Source: Pseudomonas sp. IPO3778
GTDB taxonomy: Bacteria > Pseudomonadota > Gammaproteobacteria > Pseudomonadales > Pseudomonadaceae
Reading direction: 5' to 3'
DNA length: 64,000 nt
NCBI RefSeq assembly: GCF_013386825.1
Contig: NZ_JACARC010000047.1
Location: 50,710 to 114,709 of the forward strand
A model generated the notes under the pieces. That model made no database searches. It worked only from the letters and a program-made list of their open reading frames with translations, and had not been told where the DNA came from. Made by a program: the position numbers and the translations under genes. Shown here piece by piece: positions 7,638 through 16,667 of the stretch (position 1 is its first letter; each line of letters begins with the position of its first letter).

Positions 7638-7724
7638 TGTGGGAGCTGGCTTGCCTGCGATGCTGGCAACTCGGTCTTTCAGGTACACCGAGGTGATGCC
7701 ATCGCAGGCAAGCCAGTTCCCACA
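7638..7724. repeat. REPIN-type palindrome inside the oxidase operon
   Basis: An 87-bp class A element between ctaD and ctaG, both on the minus strand. Its spacer (GCAACTCGGTCTTTCAGG...GAGGTGATGC) is the inverted equivalent of the spacer of the copy at 52952. In the transcript the arms would form a very stable hairpin between two cistrons. Confidence 0.92.
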
Positions 7725-7738
7725 GGATAGGGAGGTGT

Positions 7739-9328
7739 TCATTTGACCTCCGGCGGCGTGGTGAAGGTGTGGTACGGCGCGGGCGAAGGAATGCTCCATT
7801 CCAGCCCTTCGGCACCATCCCACGGCTTGGCCGGCGCCGGCGGCCCGCCACGGATGCACTTGATGACGATGAACAGGAAGAAGATCTGCGTGGCACCAAA
7901 GGTGAAGGCACCGATGGAGGAGACCATGTTGAAGTCGGCGAACTGCAGGTTGTAGTCCGGCACCCGACGCGGCATGCCGGCCAGTCCCACGAAGTGCATC
8001 GGGAAGAACGCCATGTTCATCCCCACGAACGACAGCCAGAAGTGCAGCTTGCCCAGGGTTTCGTCGTACATGTGGCCGGTCCATTTCGGCAGCCAGTAGT
8101 AGGCCGAGGCGAAGATCCCGAAGATCGCGCCGGGCACCAGTACGTAATGGAAGTGCGCCACCACAAAGTAGGTGTCGTGGTACTGGAAGTCCGCCGGGGC
8201 GATGGCCAGCATCAACCCGGAGAACCCGCCAATGGTGAACAAAATCACGAAGGCCACGGCGAACAGCATCGGCGTCTCGAAGGTCAGCGAGCCTTGCCAC
8301 ATGGTGCTGACCCAGTTGAACACCTTCACCCCCGTCGGCACCGCGATCAGCAGCGTGGCGTACATGAAGAACAGCTCGCCCACCAGCGGGATGCCCACCA
8401 CAAACATGTGGTGCGCCCACACGATGAACGACAGGAACGCGATGCTGGCCGTGGCGTACACCATCGACGTGTAGCCGAACAACGGCTTGCGCGAAAAGGT
8501 CGGGATGATCGAACTGACGGCGCCGAAGGCCGGCAGGATCATGATGTACACCTCGGGGTGCCCGAAGAACCAGAACACATGCTGGAACAACACCGGGTCA
8601 CCGCCACCGGCAGCACTGAAGAAGCTGGTGCCGAAGTGGATGTCCATCAGCATCATGGTCACGCAGCCCGCCAGCACCGGCATCACCGCGATCAGCAGGA
8701 ACGCGGTGATCAGCCAGGTCCAGACGAACAGCGGCATTTTCATCAGGGTCATGCCGGGGGCGCGCAGGTTGAGGATGGTGGCGATGACGTTGATCGCGCC
8801 CATGATCGAACTGATGCCCATCAGGTGGATGGCAAAAATGAAGAACGTCACGCTTTCCGGCGCGTAGGTGGTGGAGAGCGGGGCGTAGAAGGTCCAGCCG
8901 AAGTTCGGCCCGCCGCCGGGCATGAACAGGGTGGACACCAGCATCAGGAACGCCGCCGGCAACAGCCAGAAGCTGAAGTTGTTCATGCGCGGCAGGGCCA
9001 TGTCGGGCGCGCCGATCATCAACGGGATCATCCAGTTGGCAAGGCCGACAAACGCCGGCATCACCGCGCCGAACACCATCACCAGGCCGTGCATGGTGGT
9101 CATCTGGTTGAAGAACGCCGGCTCCACGATCTGCAAGCCGGGCTGGAACAGCTCGGCGCGGATCACCATGGCGAACGAGCCGCCGAGCAGGAACATGCAG
9201 AAGCTGAACCACAGGTACATCGTCCCGATGTCTTTGTGGTTGGTGGTCAGTACCCAGCGCATCAGGCCCTTGGCGGGGCCGTGAGCGTGGTCACCGGCAT
9301 GACCGTGGTCATCGATCACAGCGCTCAT
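7739..9328 (-). CDS. ctaD: cytochrome c oxidase subunit I
   Basis: A 529-residue catalytic subunit with twelve membrane helices. It binds heme a and the heme a3-CuB centre. Recognisable parts are the MTTMHGLVMVFGAVMPAF segment (heme a ligand), WFFGHPEVYIMILPAFG (CuB histidine and cross-linked tyrosine), VWAHHMFVVG (the HH pair of CuB) and HDTYFVVAHFHYVLVPG (heme a3 and a ligands). The D-channel region is normal. It follows coxB with a short gap. This is the A-type aa3 oxidase, not a cbb3 or bo3 enzyme. The symbol coxA is also used. Confidence 0.97.
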   Translation of the reverse strand: MSAVIDDHGHAGDHAHGPAKGLMRWVLTTNHKDIGTMYLWFSFCMFLLGGSFAMVIRAELFQPGLQIVEPAFFNQMTTMHGLVMVFGAVMPAFVGLANWMIPLMIGAPDMALPRMNNFSFWLLPAAFLMLVSTLFMPGGGPNFGWTFYAPLSTTYAPESVTFFIFAIHLMGISSIMGAINVIATILNLRAPGMTLMKMPLFVWTWLITAFLLIAVMPVLAGCVTMMLMDIHFGTSFFSAAGGGDPVLFQHVFWFFGHPEVYIMILPAFGAVSSIIPTFSRKPLFGYTSMVYATASIAFLSFIVWAHHMFVVGIPLVGELFFMYATLLIAVPTGVKVFNWVSTMWQGSLTFETPMLFAVAFVILFTIGGFSGLMLAIAPADFQYHDTYFVVAHFHYVLVPGAIFGIFASAYYWLPKWTGHMYDETLGKLHFWLSFVGMNMAFFPMHFVGLAGMPRRVPDYNLQFADFNMVSSIGAFTFGATQIFFLFIVIKCIRGGPPAPAKPWDGAEGLEWSIPSPAPYHTFTTPPEVK

Positions 9329-9386
9329 GGCCTTTCTCCTGCAAACGAGTGGGCGGGACGGTTCGGTGAATACGCAATGAAGGCAG

Positions 9387-10514
9387 TCATTTGCTTTCCG
9401 CCTGTTTCAGAGCCAGCACGTCTTTAGGGGTGACCATGTCGCCTTTGTTGTTGCCCCAGGCGTTACGTTCGTAGGTCACGACCGCCGCGATATCGACTTC
9501 CGACAGCTGTTTGCCGAACGCCGCCATGGCGGTGCCGGGCTTGCCGAAGTACACGCGGTGCAGGTGGTCTTCCTTGGGGCCCGTGGCAATCGGCGAGCCT
9601 TTGAGCGCCGGGAACATCGGCGGCAGGCCCTGGCCTTCGGCCTGGTGACAGGCGACGCAGGTGGTGTGGTAAATCTTGTCGCCACGGGCCACCAGCTCGT
9701 CCAGGGTCCATTCCTTGGAGGTCAGCTCCTTGAGCTTGGCCGCCTCTTCCTTGCGCTCGCCGAGCCAGGTGTCGTAGTCGGCCTTGGATTTGACCTCTAC
9801 CACGATCGGCATAAAGCCGTGGTCCTTGCCACACAGTTCGGCGCACTGGCCGCGGTAGATGCCGGGCTTCTCGACCCGGGCCCAGGCCTCGTTGACGAAG
9901 CCGGGAATCGCATCACGCTTGACCGCAAACGCCGGCACCCACCAGGAGTGGATCACGTCGGCGGCGGTCACCAGGAAACGCACCTTGGCGCCCACCGGCA
10001 ACACCAGCGGCTGGTCGACTTCCAACAGGTAATGCTCGCCTTTGACGGCCTGGTTATGGATCTGCTCGGCGGGCGTGGCCAGGTTGCTGAAGAACTCGAC
10101 GTCCTGGCCCAGGTATTTGTAGTGCCACTTCCACTGATAGCCGGTGACCTGGATATCAATATCCGACTCGGTGCTGTCGTAGATGTTGATCAGCGTCTTG
10201 GTGGCCGGAATGGCCATCGCCACCAGGATCAGCAAGGGCACCACGGTCCAGAGAATCTCCACCGTCGTACTCTCGTGAAACTTGGCTGCCACCTGGCCCG
10301 TGGAGCGCCGGTGAACGATCATCGACCAGAACATCGCGCCAAACACGACAATGCCGATCGCCACACAGATCCAGAAAATGGTCATGTGCAGGTCAAACAC
10401 GGCGTGACTGACTTCAGTGGCCCCTGGCGCCATATTCGTTGTCCAGGCGGCGTGCGCCTGGCCGAATACTGACCACAACAGTAGGCCCATCCAAACATGT
10501 GGATGTCGCGTCAT
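9387..10514 (-). CDS. coxB: cytochrome c oxidase subunit II with fused cytochrome c domain
   Basis: A 375-residue subunit II. A signal sequence (1-22) precedes two membrane helices (about 43-65 and 88-105) and the CuA cupredoxin domain with ligands H189, C224, E226, C228, H232 and M235. A C-terminal class I cytochrome c domain carries C286-V-A-C289-H290 and a methionine further on. The fused heme makes it a caa3-like subunit II, as in P. aeruginosa. It is the first gene of the minus-strand oxidase operon; the promoter should lie in 10515-10883. Pseudomonads use this oxidase mainly when nutrients are scarce, under RpoS (known from P. aeruginosa, not visible here). Confidence 0.96.
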   Translation of the reverse strand: MTRHPHVWMGLLLWSVFGQAHAAWTTNMAPGATEVSHAVFDLHMTIFWICVAIGIVVFGAMFWSMIVHRRSTGQVAAKFHESTTVEILWTVVPLLILVAMAIPATKTLINIYDSTESDIDIQVTGYQWKWHYKYLGQDVEFFSNLATPAEQIHNQAVKGEHYLLEVDQPLVLPVGAKVRFLVTAADVIHSWWVPAFAVKRDAIPGFVNEAWARVEKPGIYRGQCAELCGKDHGFMPIVVEVKSKADYDTWLGERKEEAAKLKELTSKEWTLDELVARGDKIYHTTCVACHQAEGQGLPPMFPALKGSPIATGPKEDHLHRVYFGKPGTAMAAFGKQLSEVDIAAVVTYERNAWGNNKGDMVTPKDVLALKQAESK

Positions 10515-10883
10515 TGCGGGTTCCCCTTATCGTTCTTGTTATCCCGCCGGTTTGCACCTGCGGCCAAGGGAGCGGCTTCCATACTGCTTACAACCGCTAA
10601 GCCTTGCCTGCTCATGCAGTCGGGCGTCATCAGCTAATTGCGTACAAAACCGAGTATAGACAGCGACCGCCACCCCGCAATGTGATCGGGCAAATGAACG
10701 AAAATGGACGAACCGACCACACAGACAGGACCGGTGGCGCGAGTTATCCGACGAACGATGGCGATTTGATATAACAGCAGTGCATAACCATGAAATAATT
10801 ATGACAAATGCGTCTTAGGCGCTCGTATAAACGAGCTACCTTATGCTCTCCCTATTTCCTACGCCTGCATCACTGGAGCTTTC
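10515..10883. promoter_or_regulatory. divergent intergenic region between coxB and the PA0104-type gene
   Basis: A 369-bp stretch without a gene. It must hold promoters for the oxidase operon (minus) and the hypothetical gene (plus). A perfect dyad GCTCGTATAAACGAGC lies at 10821-10836, 48 nt before the plus-strand ATG. The 10730-10810 part is AT-richer than the surroundings. I could not assign -35/-10 boxes with confidence. Confidence 0.5.
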
Positions 10884-11531
10884 ATGAACACCGCCGCATT
10901 GCGCGAGCAGATTTCCCGTGCCCATCAACACGAATCCAGCACCGGCCAGCTTGCTCAGCAGCTGGAAGTCCAGTTACCGCACCTGCACCCGGCGATTTCC
11001 CTGCCTGACGTTGATGCAAAGGGCGTAATGACGCGCTTTGTCAGTGCCTACATCGATCAGGTGCCGGACTTGCTGGACGCGGCCAACGACGTTGCCCGCG
11101 AGGCCGGTATTGAAAGCCAGATCAAACCGGTGCTGAAAATCGCCGAGCATTTCTTCCTGCAACCGCCCGCGATCCTGGCCGGGCATGAAGGCCTGGACGG
11201 TTTGCTGGACGAGGCTTACCTGGCGCACCGCCTGGTGGAAGAGGTCAACGACCTGTACATCAAGCACTTCGGCCAGCCGTTGATTCCGCTGGATACCACG
11301 GTGGCGAACGTGATTGCCCACCAGTTGATCGGCGAGACCTTTGCCAATCAGCTGGACGAAGCCGTGCACCACGCAGTGGATGAGATGCTCAACGAAGAGA
11401 GCTTTGCCCTTGAGTCGGTCGAAGCATACCGCGACAAGCTCAAGAGCCCGGACACGGAAGCCGCGTGGAAACGCTGGCCGTGCCTGTCGCGGCAGTTGGG
11501 AGTGGGGCTTGAGCTGGATCAGCCGGCCTGA
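10884..11531 (+). CDS. conserved hypothetical protein (PA0104 position)
   Basis: A 215-residue soluble, mostly helical acidic protein without signal peptide or membrane segment. I recognise no domain. It holds its place beside coxB and the SulP/carbonic anhydrase pair, as in P. aeruginosa. CTGGAG lies 8 nt before the ATG. The middle (about 95-170) has evenly spaced hydrophobic residues suggesting a helical bundle (EEVNDLYIKHFGQP, then IAHQLIGETFANQLDEAVHH). No function should be assigned. Confidence 0.8.
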   Translation: MNTAALREQISRAHQHESSTGQLAQQLEVQLPHLHPAISLPDVDAKGVMTRFVSAYIDQVPDLLDAANDVAREAGIESQIKPVLKIAEHFFLQPPAILAGHEGLDGLLDEAYLAHRLVEEVNDLYIKHFGQPLIPLDTTVANVIAHQLIGETFANQLDEAVHHAVDEMLNEESFALESVEAYRDKLKSPDTEAAWKRWPCLSRQLGVGLELDQPA

Positions 11532-11555
11532 CTTGCATCGCTGACGCCGATCCAC

Positions 11556-11655
11556 TGTCGGAGCGAGCTTGCTCGCGAAGAACGTCAACGATAACGCGGG
11601 CATTCTGAATGTACGCGGCGTGCTGAAGTTTTTCGCGAGCAAGCTCGCTCCGACA
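11556..11655. repeat. 100-bp palindromic repeat, class C (GAGCGAGCTTGCTCGCG arms)
   Basis: Arms TGTCGGAGCGAGCTTGCTCG and reverse complement enclose a spacer beginning AACGTCAACGATAACGCG. It is exactly 100 bp, as are the copies at 25817 and 32312. It lies between convergent genes. Confidence 0.9.
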
Positions 11656-11660
11656 GAAGG

Positions 11661-13202
11661 TCACAAGGCGGCTGAACCGATCCCGGTCGTCGTCCGCACC
11701 CTACCTTCCAGCCTGCGCTTCAACCCCCGCGCCTCAATCATCAGTTTCGAGCCCTTGGCCGCATTGGCCCGCCCCCATTCCTCCAGCAGCTCAAGGCAGG
11801 AGTGGTCGATATAACTCAGGTTACTCAGCGGCACATGCACTGTGGTGCCGGCGGGCACCGTCGACAACACCTGGGTCAACGCCGGCACCTTGAGAAAGGT
11901 CGCCGCCCCCGTCAAGCGCAACTCCATCTCACCATCCTGGGGCAGGTCGATCAGGCTTATTTTCAGGCGCGAAGCCTTGAACGCCAGCTTGACCAGCGTC
12001 AACCCGAAGCCCACCAATACGCCGGTCAGCAAGTCGGTAAAGATGATCGCCAGGGCCGTCGCCGCGTAGGTAAACATCGGCATCCGCCCATAACGCGCCA
12101 GGCCACGAAACGCCTTCATGTCCACCAGTTTGATCCCGGTGTACACCAGCACGCCCGCCAGGCTCGCCACCGGAATGCTTTGCAGCACGCTGGACAGCAG
12201 TAATACGAAGCCCAGCAGCCACAGGCCGTGGAACATCGCCGACAGCCGCGTGGTAGCACCGGCCTGAACGTTGGCCGAACTGCGCACGATCACACCGGTC
12301 ATCGGCAGGGCGCCCACCAGGCCACACAGCATGTTGCCCACGCCTTGCGCCGACAATTCCTTGTCAAAATCGGAGCGTTGGCCACTGTGCATACGGTCGA
12401 CTGCCGCCGCCGACAACAATGTTTCAGCGCTGGCGATAAACGCCACGGCAAAAGCGGCGATCAACAGGTTGGGGTCCGCCAGGTTCAGCAGGTCACTGGG
12501 CCGCAGCCAGTCGATAGCGTCCGCCAGGTTTTCCGGCACCTCCACACGCTTGACCTGCAACGCCAGCACCAGGCTGGTGACGGTCGCCAAGCCCACGCCG
12601 AGGAGGGCGCCCGGCACGAAGCGCAGCTTTTGTGGGCGGAATTTGTCCCACAGCCACATCACCAGAATCGTCGACAGCCCGAGCAAACCTGCCTGCCAGC
12701 CAAGGCCACCGCCCAGGGTCGGAATCGCCTGGACCAGCGCTGCCGGGAAGCCGGCGAGGTTATCCAGCCCGGAAGGTTTGGGCACACCGTCGAGCATTAC
12801 ATGGACTTGCGACAGGACAATCAGCACCCCGATCCCCGCCAGCATCCCGTACACCACCGCAGGCGCCGTGACACGAAACCAGCAACCCAGGCGCAAACGC
12901 CCGGCCACCAGTTGCAGGAAGCCCGCCAGCAACAGGATTGGCCCGAGCATCGCCATACCATGCTGGCGCACCACCTCGAACACCAGCACCGCCAACCCGG
13001 CGGCCGGGCCGCTGACTTGCAGCGGCGACCCTGCCAGCCAACCCACCACCAGCCCACCAATGATCCCGGTGATCAGGCCCTTGGCGGGCGGCATCCCGGA
13101 CGCAATCGCGATCCCCATGCACAGCGGCAAAGCGACCAGAAACACAACCACGGAGGCCAGCAGCTCCCGTGGCAGTACAGCTTTTAATTGAGCAGCACGC
13201 AT
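11661..13202 (-). CDS. SulP family anion permease (probable bicarbonate or sulfate transporter)
   Basis: A 513-residue SulP/SLC26 permease with 10-14 hydrophobic segments. The N-terminal signature is seen as PLCMGIAIASGMPPAKGLITGIIGG (about 26-50). A C-terminal STAS domain (about 425-500) includes PLSNLSYIDHSCLELLEEW. It is preceded by a beta carbonic anhydrase gene 84 bp upstream on the same strand. SulP proteins paired with carbonic anhydrase are commonly bicarbonate importers, so bicarbonate is at least as likely as sulfate. GGGAG lies 7 nt before the ATG. Confidence 0.88.
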   Translation of the reverse strand: MRAAQLKAVLPRELLASVVVFLVALPLCMGIAIASGMPPAKGLITGIIGGLVVGWLAGSPLQVSGPAAGLAVLVFEVVRQHGMAMLGPILLLAGFLQLVAGRLRLGCWFRVTAPAVVYGMLAGIGVLIVLSQVHVMLDGVPKPSGLDNLAGFPAALVQAIPTLGGGLGWQAGLLGLSTILVMWLWDKFRPQKLRFVPGALLGVGLATVTSLVLALQVKRVEVPENLADAIDWLRPSDLLNLADPNLLIAAFAVAFIASAETLLSAAAVDRMHSGQRSDFDKELSAQGVGNMLCGLVGALPMTGVIVRSSANVQAGATTRLSAMFHGLWLLGFVLLLSSVLQSIPVASLAGVLVYTGIKLVDMKAFRGLARYGRMPMFTYAATALAIIFTDLLTGVLVGFGLTLVKLAFKASRLKISLIDLPQDGEMELRLTGAATFLKVPALTQVLSTVPAGTTVHVPLSNLSYIDHSCLELLEEWGRANAAKGSKLMIEARGLKRRLEGRVRTTTGIGSAAL

Positions 13203-13286
13203 GATGACTCTCCCGAGGCATTCGCCGGGCGTGGCAAGGCCTGGCTGCTCGAATGGCAGCCATCGCGTTACCCGACAGGGGATGTG

Positions 13287-14018
13287 TTAGAAGCGCGCTT
13301 TAGGCGTCGCGGATGGGATCGGTTGGGTACCGTTCAAGGGCAGGAACGCTGCCTGATCCGCATCGTAGGCCCGGATTTCGCTGGTCTCGATGTCGTAGAC
13401 CCAGCCATGGATAAACAAATGCCCGTTGGCCATGCGCGAGGCCACTGACGGGTGCGTGCGCAGGTGCTGCAACTGGGCAATCACGTTTTCTTCGGTCAGC
13501 ACGTGCATGCTTTCGTGTTCGCTGGCGCAGTCGCAGTTGTCCTGGACCATGGTCTTGGCGACCTCGGCGTGGCGCAGCCAGGCTTTTACCGTGGGCATTT
13601 TTTCCAGGCTTTGAGGGTTGAGCACCGCACGCATGGCGCCGCAGTCGGAGTGGCCGCAAATGATGATGTGCTGCACACCCAGGGCCAGTACTGCGTACTC
13701 GATGGCCGTGGAAACACCGCCGTTCATCTGCCCATAGGGCGGTACGACGTTGCCGACGTTACGGGTCACGAACAAATCCCCCGGGGAGCTTTGGGTAATC
13801 AGTTCGGGCACGATGCGCGAGTCGGCGCAGGTAATGAACATCGCCCTTGGGCTCTGGGCCGTGGCGAGTTTTTTGAAGAGTTCTTCCTGCTGCGGAAAGA
13901 TCTCGTTATGGAAGTGCAAAAAGCCTTCAACGATGTGCTGCAGCGCTGCATCGGCGGACTCCGCCTCGTGAGGGGCTGAAGCCGACGCAGCCAGCGGCTG
14001 TTTATCCTTGTCACTCAT
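13287..14018 (-). CDS. beta-class carbonic anhydrase
   Basis: A 243-residue zinc enzyme that interconverts CO2 and bicarbonate. Zinc ligands and the catalytic dyad are visible: C64-x-D66-x-R68 in FITCADSRIVPE, and H123-x-x-C126 in ICGHSDCGAM. A GNVVPPYG segment lies near 89-96. The N-terminus (1-25) is a low-complexity Ala/Ser extension. AGAGGAT precedes the ATG. It heads a likely two-gene unit with the SulP permease, which suggests a joint role in inorganic carbon supply or pH balance. Confidence 0.93.
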   Translation of the reverse strand: MSDKDKQPLAASASAPHEAESADAALQHIVEGFLHFHNEIFPQQEELFKKLATAQSPRAMFITCADSRIVPELITQSSPGDLFVTRNVGNVVPPYGQMNGGVSTAIEYAVLALGVQHIIICGHSDCGAMRAVLNPQSLEKMPTVKAWLRHAEVAKTMVQDNCDCASEHESMHVLTEENVIAQLQHLRTHPSVASRMANGHLFIHGWVYDIETSEIRAYDADQAAFLPLNGTQPIPSATPKARF

Positions 14019-14216
14019 GATTCATCCTCTTGATTGGAGCAGGGGGAGTTTTCCAGTGCGGTCGGCGCCGAAACGGGCCCGCCGACTCATTAGTCACTCG
14101 ATGAACAAGGTACCCGCCGAAACTTAACTCAAACTGAATGAACCGCTCTAGATCGGGGCTTTCAGTGATGTCAAAACGCGACTATTCATACAAGGCCGTG
14201 CGCTTTACCCAGCAGT

Positions 14217-15275
14217 TTACAACAAAGCCATCTGCCTGCCCGGCGGACAAAACGCGGTGCAATCCAGATTAAACCCTTCCCGACGGTTGAGCCCCAATCG
14301 TTTGATCGCCTTGGCGAAACGTTGTGCCAACAGGTCGGCAAACGGTCCTTCGCCACGCATGCGCACACCGAAGCGGCTGTCGTAGACCTCACCCCCGCGC
14401 ACCTGCCGCACCAGGCTCATCACGTGGGCCGCTCGCTGGGGGTAATGGGCCGCCAGCCACTCCTCGAACAGCGGCGCCACCTCCAGGGGCAGGCGCAGCA
14501 TCATGTACGCCGCACTTTGCGCGCCAGCGGCGTGGGCCTCGGTCAGCAGGCTCTCCAGCTCGCTGTCGTTGATCATCGGGATCATCGGCGAACACAACAC
14601 GCCCACCGGGATTCCCGCCTCACGCATGACCCGGATCGCCCGCAGCCGGGCCTTGGGCGCAGCCGTGCGCGGCTCGAGGATACGCTTGAGCTCATCGTCC
14701 AGGCTGGTGAGGCTGATCATCACCGCCACCAGCCGCTGCTGTGCCAGTTCGGTCAACAGGTCAAGGTCCCGCAGGATCAGCGAACCCTTGGTGATGATCG
14801 TCACCGGGTGACGATAGCGCAGCAGCACTTCCAGGGTTTGGCGGGTGATCTTGTACTCGCGCTCGATAGGCTGGTACGGGTCGGTGTTGGAACCCAGGTT
14901 GATCGGCGCGCAGGTATAGCCCGGCTTCGACAATTGCTGCTCCAGCACATCCGCGGCGTTGGTCTTGGCGATCAGCTTGGTTTCAAAATCCAGCCCCGGC
15001 GACAAGTCCCAATACGCATGACTGGGCCGTGCATAGCAGTAGATACAACCATGCTCGCAGCCGCGATACGGGTTGATCGACCGATCAAACGGGATATCCG
15101 GCGAGCTGTTGCGGGTGATGATGGTTTTAGCGGTTTCGATACGGACTTCGGTGCCCTGGGTCTGTGGCACTTCCTGATACCAGCCGTCGTCTTCCGCCAC
15201 GCTGACAGTGGGCGCGAAACGATTGTGCAGGTTGGTGGCCGTGCCGCGCCCGCGAGGCGGCAGAGGAGTGGACAT
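14217..15275 (-). CDS. PA0069-family radical SAM protein
   Basis: A 352-residue radical SAM enzyme related to the SplB-like/DNA repair photolyase group. The iron-sulfur motif is RGCEHGCIYCYARPSH (CxxxCxxC) near residues 69-84. A second part carries LRAIRVMREAGIPVGVLCSPMIP, typical of this family. The start at 15275 (MSTPLPP) has GAGG 7 nt upstream; a longer frame would read through the LexA operator. The homologue in P. aeruginosa belongs to the SOS regulon, and a strong LexA box is present here. Substrate unknown; a role in DNA damage response is inferred. Confidence 0.88.
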   Translation of the reverse strand: MSTPLPPRGRGTATNLHNRFAPTVSVAEDDGWYQEVPQTQGTEVRIETAKTIITRNSSPDIPFDRSINPYRGCEHGCIYCYARPSHAYWDLSPGLDFETKLIAKTNAADVLEQQLSKPGYTCAPINLGSNTDPYQPIEREYKITRQTLEVLLRYRHPVTIITKGSLILRDLDLLTELAQQRLVAVMISLTSLDDELKRILEPRTAAPKARLRAIRVMREAGIPVGVLCSPMIPMINDSELESLLTEAHAAGAQSAAYMMLRLPLEVAPLFEEWLAAHYPQRAAHVMSLVRQVRGGEVYDSRFGVRMRGEGPFADLLAQRFAKAIKRLGLNRREGFNLDCTAFCPPGRQMALL

Positions 15276-15279
15276 GAAA

Positions 15280-15317
15280 GCGCCTCTATACTGTTTTTTT
15301 ATACAGTATAGAGGCGC
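15280..15317 (-). promoter_or_regulatory. LexA (SOS) operator
   Basis: CTGT-N8-ACAG (15291-15306), with spacer TTTTTTAT, fits the LexA consensus. It is embedded in a perfect inverted repeat with 15-bp arms (GCGCCTCTATACTGT and its complement). It lies just upstream of the radical SAM gene start and should repress it until DNA damage. Confidence 0.85.
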
Positions 15318-15356
15318 AGCGTTTCTGGCCAGTGCCGTTGGGCGGTCGACGTCCAA

Positions 15357-16655
15357 TCAGTGCTTGGAGGTCACTTGACCAAGGTCATCGCCCGAGGTGG
15401 TCTGCATGTCATTCTTGCGCAGGTTCGCCACATCACTGGCTTTCACCGGCTCGCCTTTGTTGCCCCAACTGCCCCGGACGAAACTGACGACATCCGCCAC
15501 TTCCTGATCCGACAACCGCCAGGCAAACGCCGGCATGGTGAAGGTCGAAGGCGCCGTATGGGTAGCCGGCAAGGTGCCGCCGTTCAACACAATGTTGATC
15601 AACGAAGTCGCATCCGCCGTCTGCAACACCGGGTTGCCCGCCAGCGCCGGGAATACCCGGGTGTAGCCATGGCCGTCGGTACGGTGGCAGGCCGCGCAGT
15701 TGTCGATATACACCGATGCCCCGGGCTTGCTGTCATCGCCTTTCCACAGCGCGTCGGCGACCTGTTTGTCGTACTGGTGCGGCTGATCCTTGGGGTCCAC
15801 CGCCGGCAGGCTCTTGAGGTAACGGGCGATAGCCGTCAGGTCAGCTTCCGACATGTACTGCATGCTGTGGACCACAACGTCGCTCATGCCGCCAAACACC
15901 GCGCTGCGATCACTGCGACCGGTCTTGAGGAATTGCACCAGTTGGTCTTCGCTCCAGCTACCCAGGCCGTCCTTGTGGTCGCCCCGCAGGCTCTTGGCAA
16001 TCCAGCCTTCCAGCGGCGCACTGCCGGACAGAAAAGCGCTGCCGTCTGACGCACTCAGGGATTTTTCCTGCATGGTCAGCGCCCGTGGCGTATGACAGGC
16101 GCCGCAGTGGCCGAGGCCTTCCACCAGGTACGCGCCCCGGCTGATCACCGGGTCGGCGCCTGCCTGGGCTTTGTAGTCCTCGACCTTGGGCGCGAACATC
16201 CAACGCCACCCGGCCAGCGGCCAGCGCATGCTCAACGGCCAGGGAATATCGCTGTCCTTGTTGACCTGCGCCACCGGCTCCACGCCCTTCATGAAGTACG
16301 CGTACAGCGCCTGCATGTCGCTTTCACTGACTCGCGCATAAGACGGGTAGGGCATTGCCGGGTAAAGGGTACTACCGTTCTTGGCGACGCCATGGCGCAC
16401 GGCCTGGTCGAAGTCTTCGAAGCTGTAGTCGCCTAGGCCGGTTTTATCCGGGGTGATGTTGGTGGAGTAAATAGTGCCGATCGGGGTTTCCATCGGCAGG
16501 CCACCCGCGAATGGCTTGCCGCCCTTGGCGGTGTGGCAGGCCACGCAGTCACCGGCGCGCGCCAGGTACTCACCTTGTTTGACCAGATCGGTTTCAGCCG
16601 CACTCACTGAGCAGCTGCTGATCAAGGCCAGGGACGCGATTACAAATGCTTTCAT
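15357..16655 (-). CDS. three-heme cytochrome c subunit of an FAD dehydrogenase (gluconate 2-dehydrogenase type)
   Basis: A 432-residue exported cytochrome with three CxxCH sites: CVACH near residue 37, CGACH in GHCGACHTPRA near 185, and CAACH in DNCAACHRTDGHG near 330. A Sec signal peptide is at the N-terminus. This subunit passes electrons from the flavoprotein to ubiquinone. I start at the ATG at 16655 because AAGGAG lies 8 nt upstream; the ATG at 16661 is too close to that site. It is the last gene of the three-gene operon small subunit-flavoprotein-cytochrome. Confidence 0.9.
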   Translation of the reverse strand: MKAFVIASLALISSCSVSAAETDLVKQGEYLARAGDCVACHTAKGGKPFAGGLPMETPIGTIYSTNITPDKTGLGDYSFEDFDQAVRHGVAKNGSTLYPAMPYPSYARVSESDMQALYAYFMKGVEPVAQVNKDSDIPWPLSMRWPLAGWRWMFAPKVEDYKAQAGADPVISRGAYLVEGLGHCGACHTPRALTMQEKSLSASDGSAFLSGSAPLEGWIAKSLRGDHKDGLGSWSEDQLVQFLKTGRSDRSAVFGGMSDVVVHSMQYMSEADLTAIARYLKSLPAVDPKDQPHQYDKQVADALWKGDDSKPGASVYIDNCAACHRTDGHGYTRVFPALAGNPVLQTADATSLINIVLNGGTLPATHTAPSTFTMPAFAWRLSDQEVADVVSFVRGSWGNKGEPVKASDVANLRKNDMQTTSGDDLGQVTSKH

Positions 16656-16667
16656 GGTCATCGCTCC

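Noticed and set aside
7769..9427. 552-codon plus-strand frame opposite ctaD
   Set aside because: It is a shadow of the high-GC ctaD gene: composition is dominated by Arg, His, Gln and Gly, with no domain and no ribosome site.
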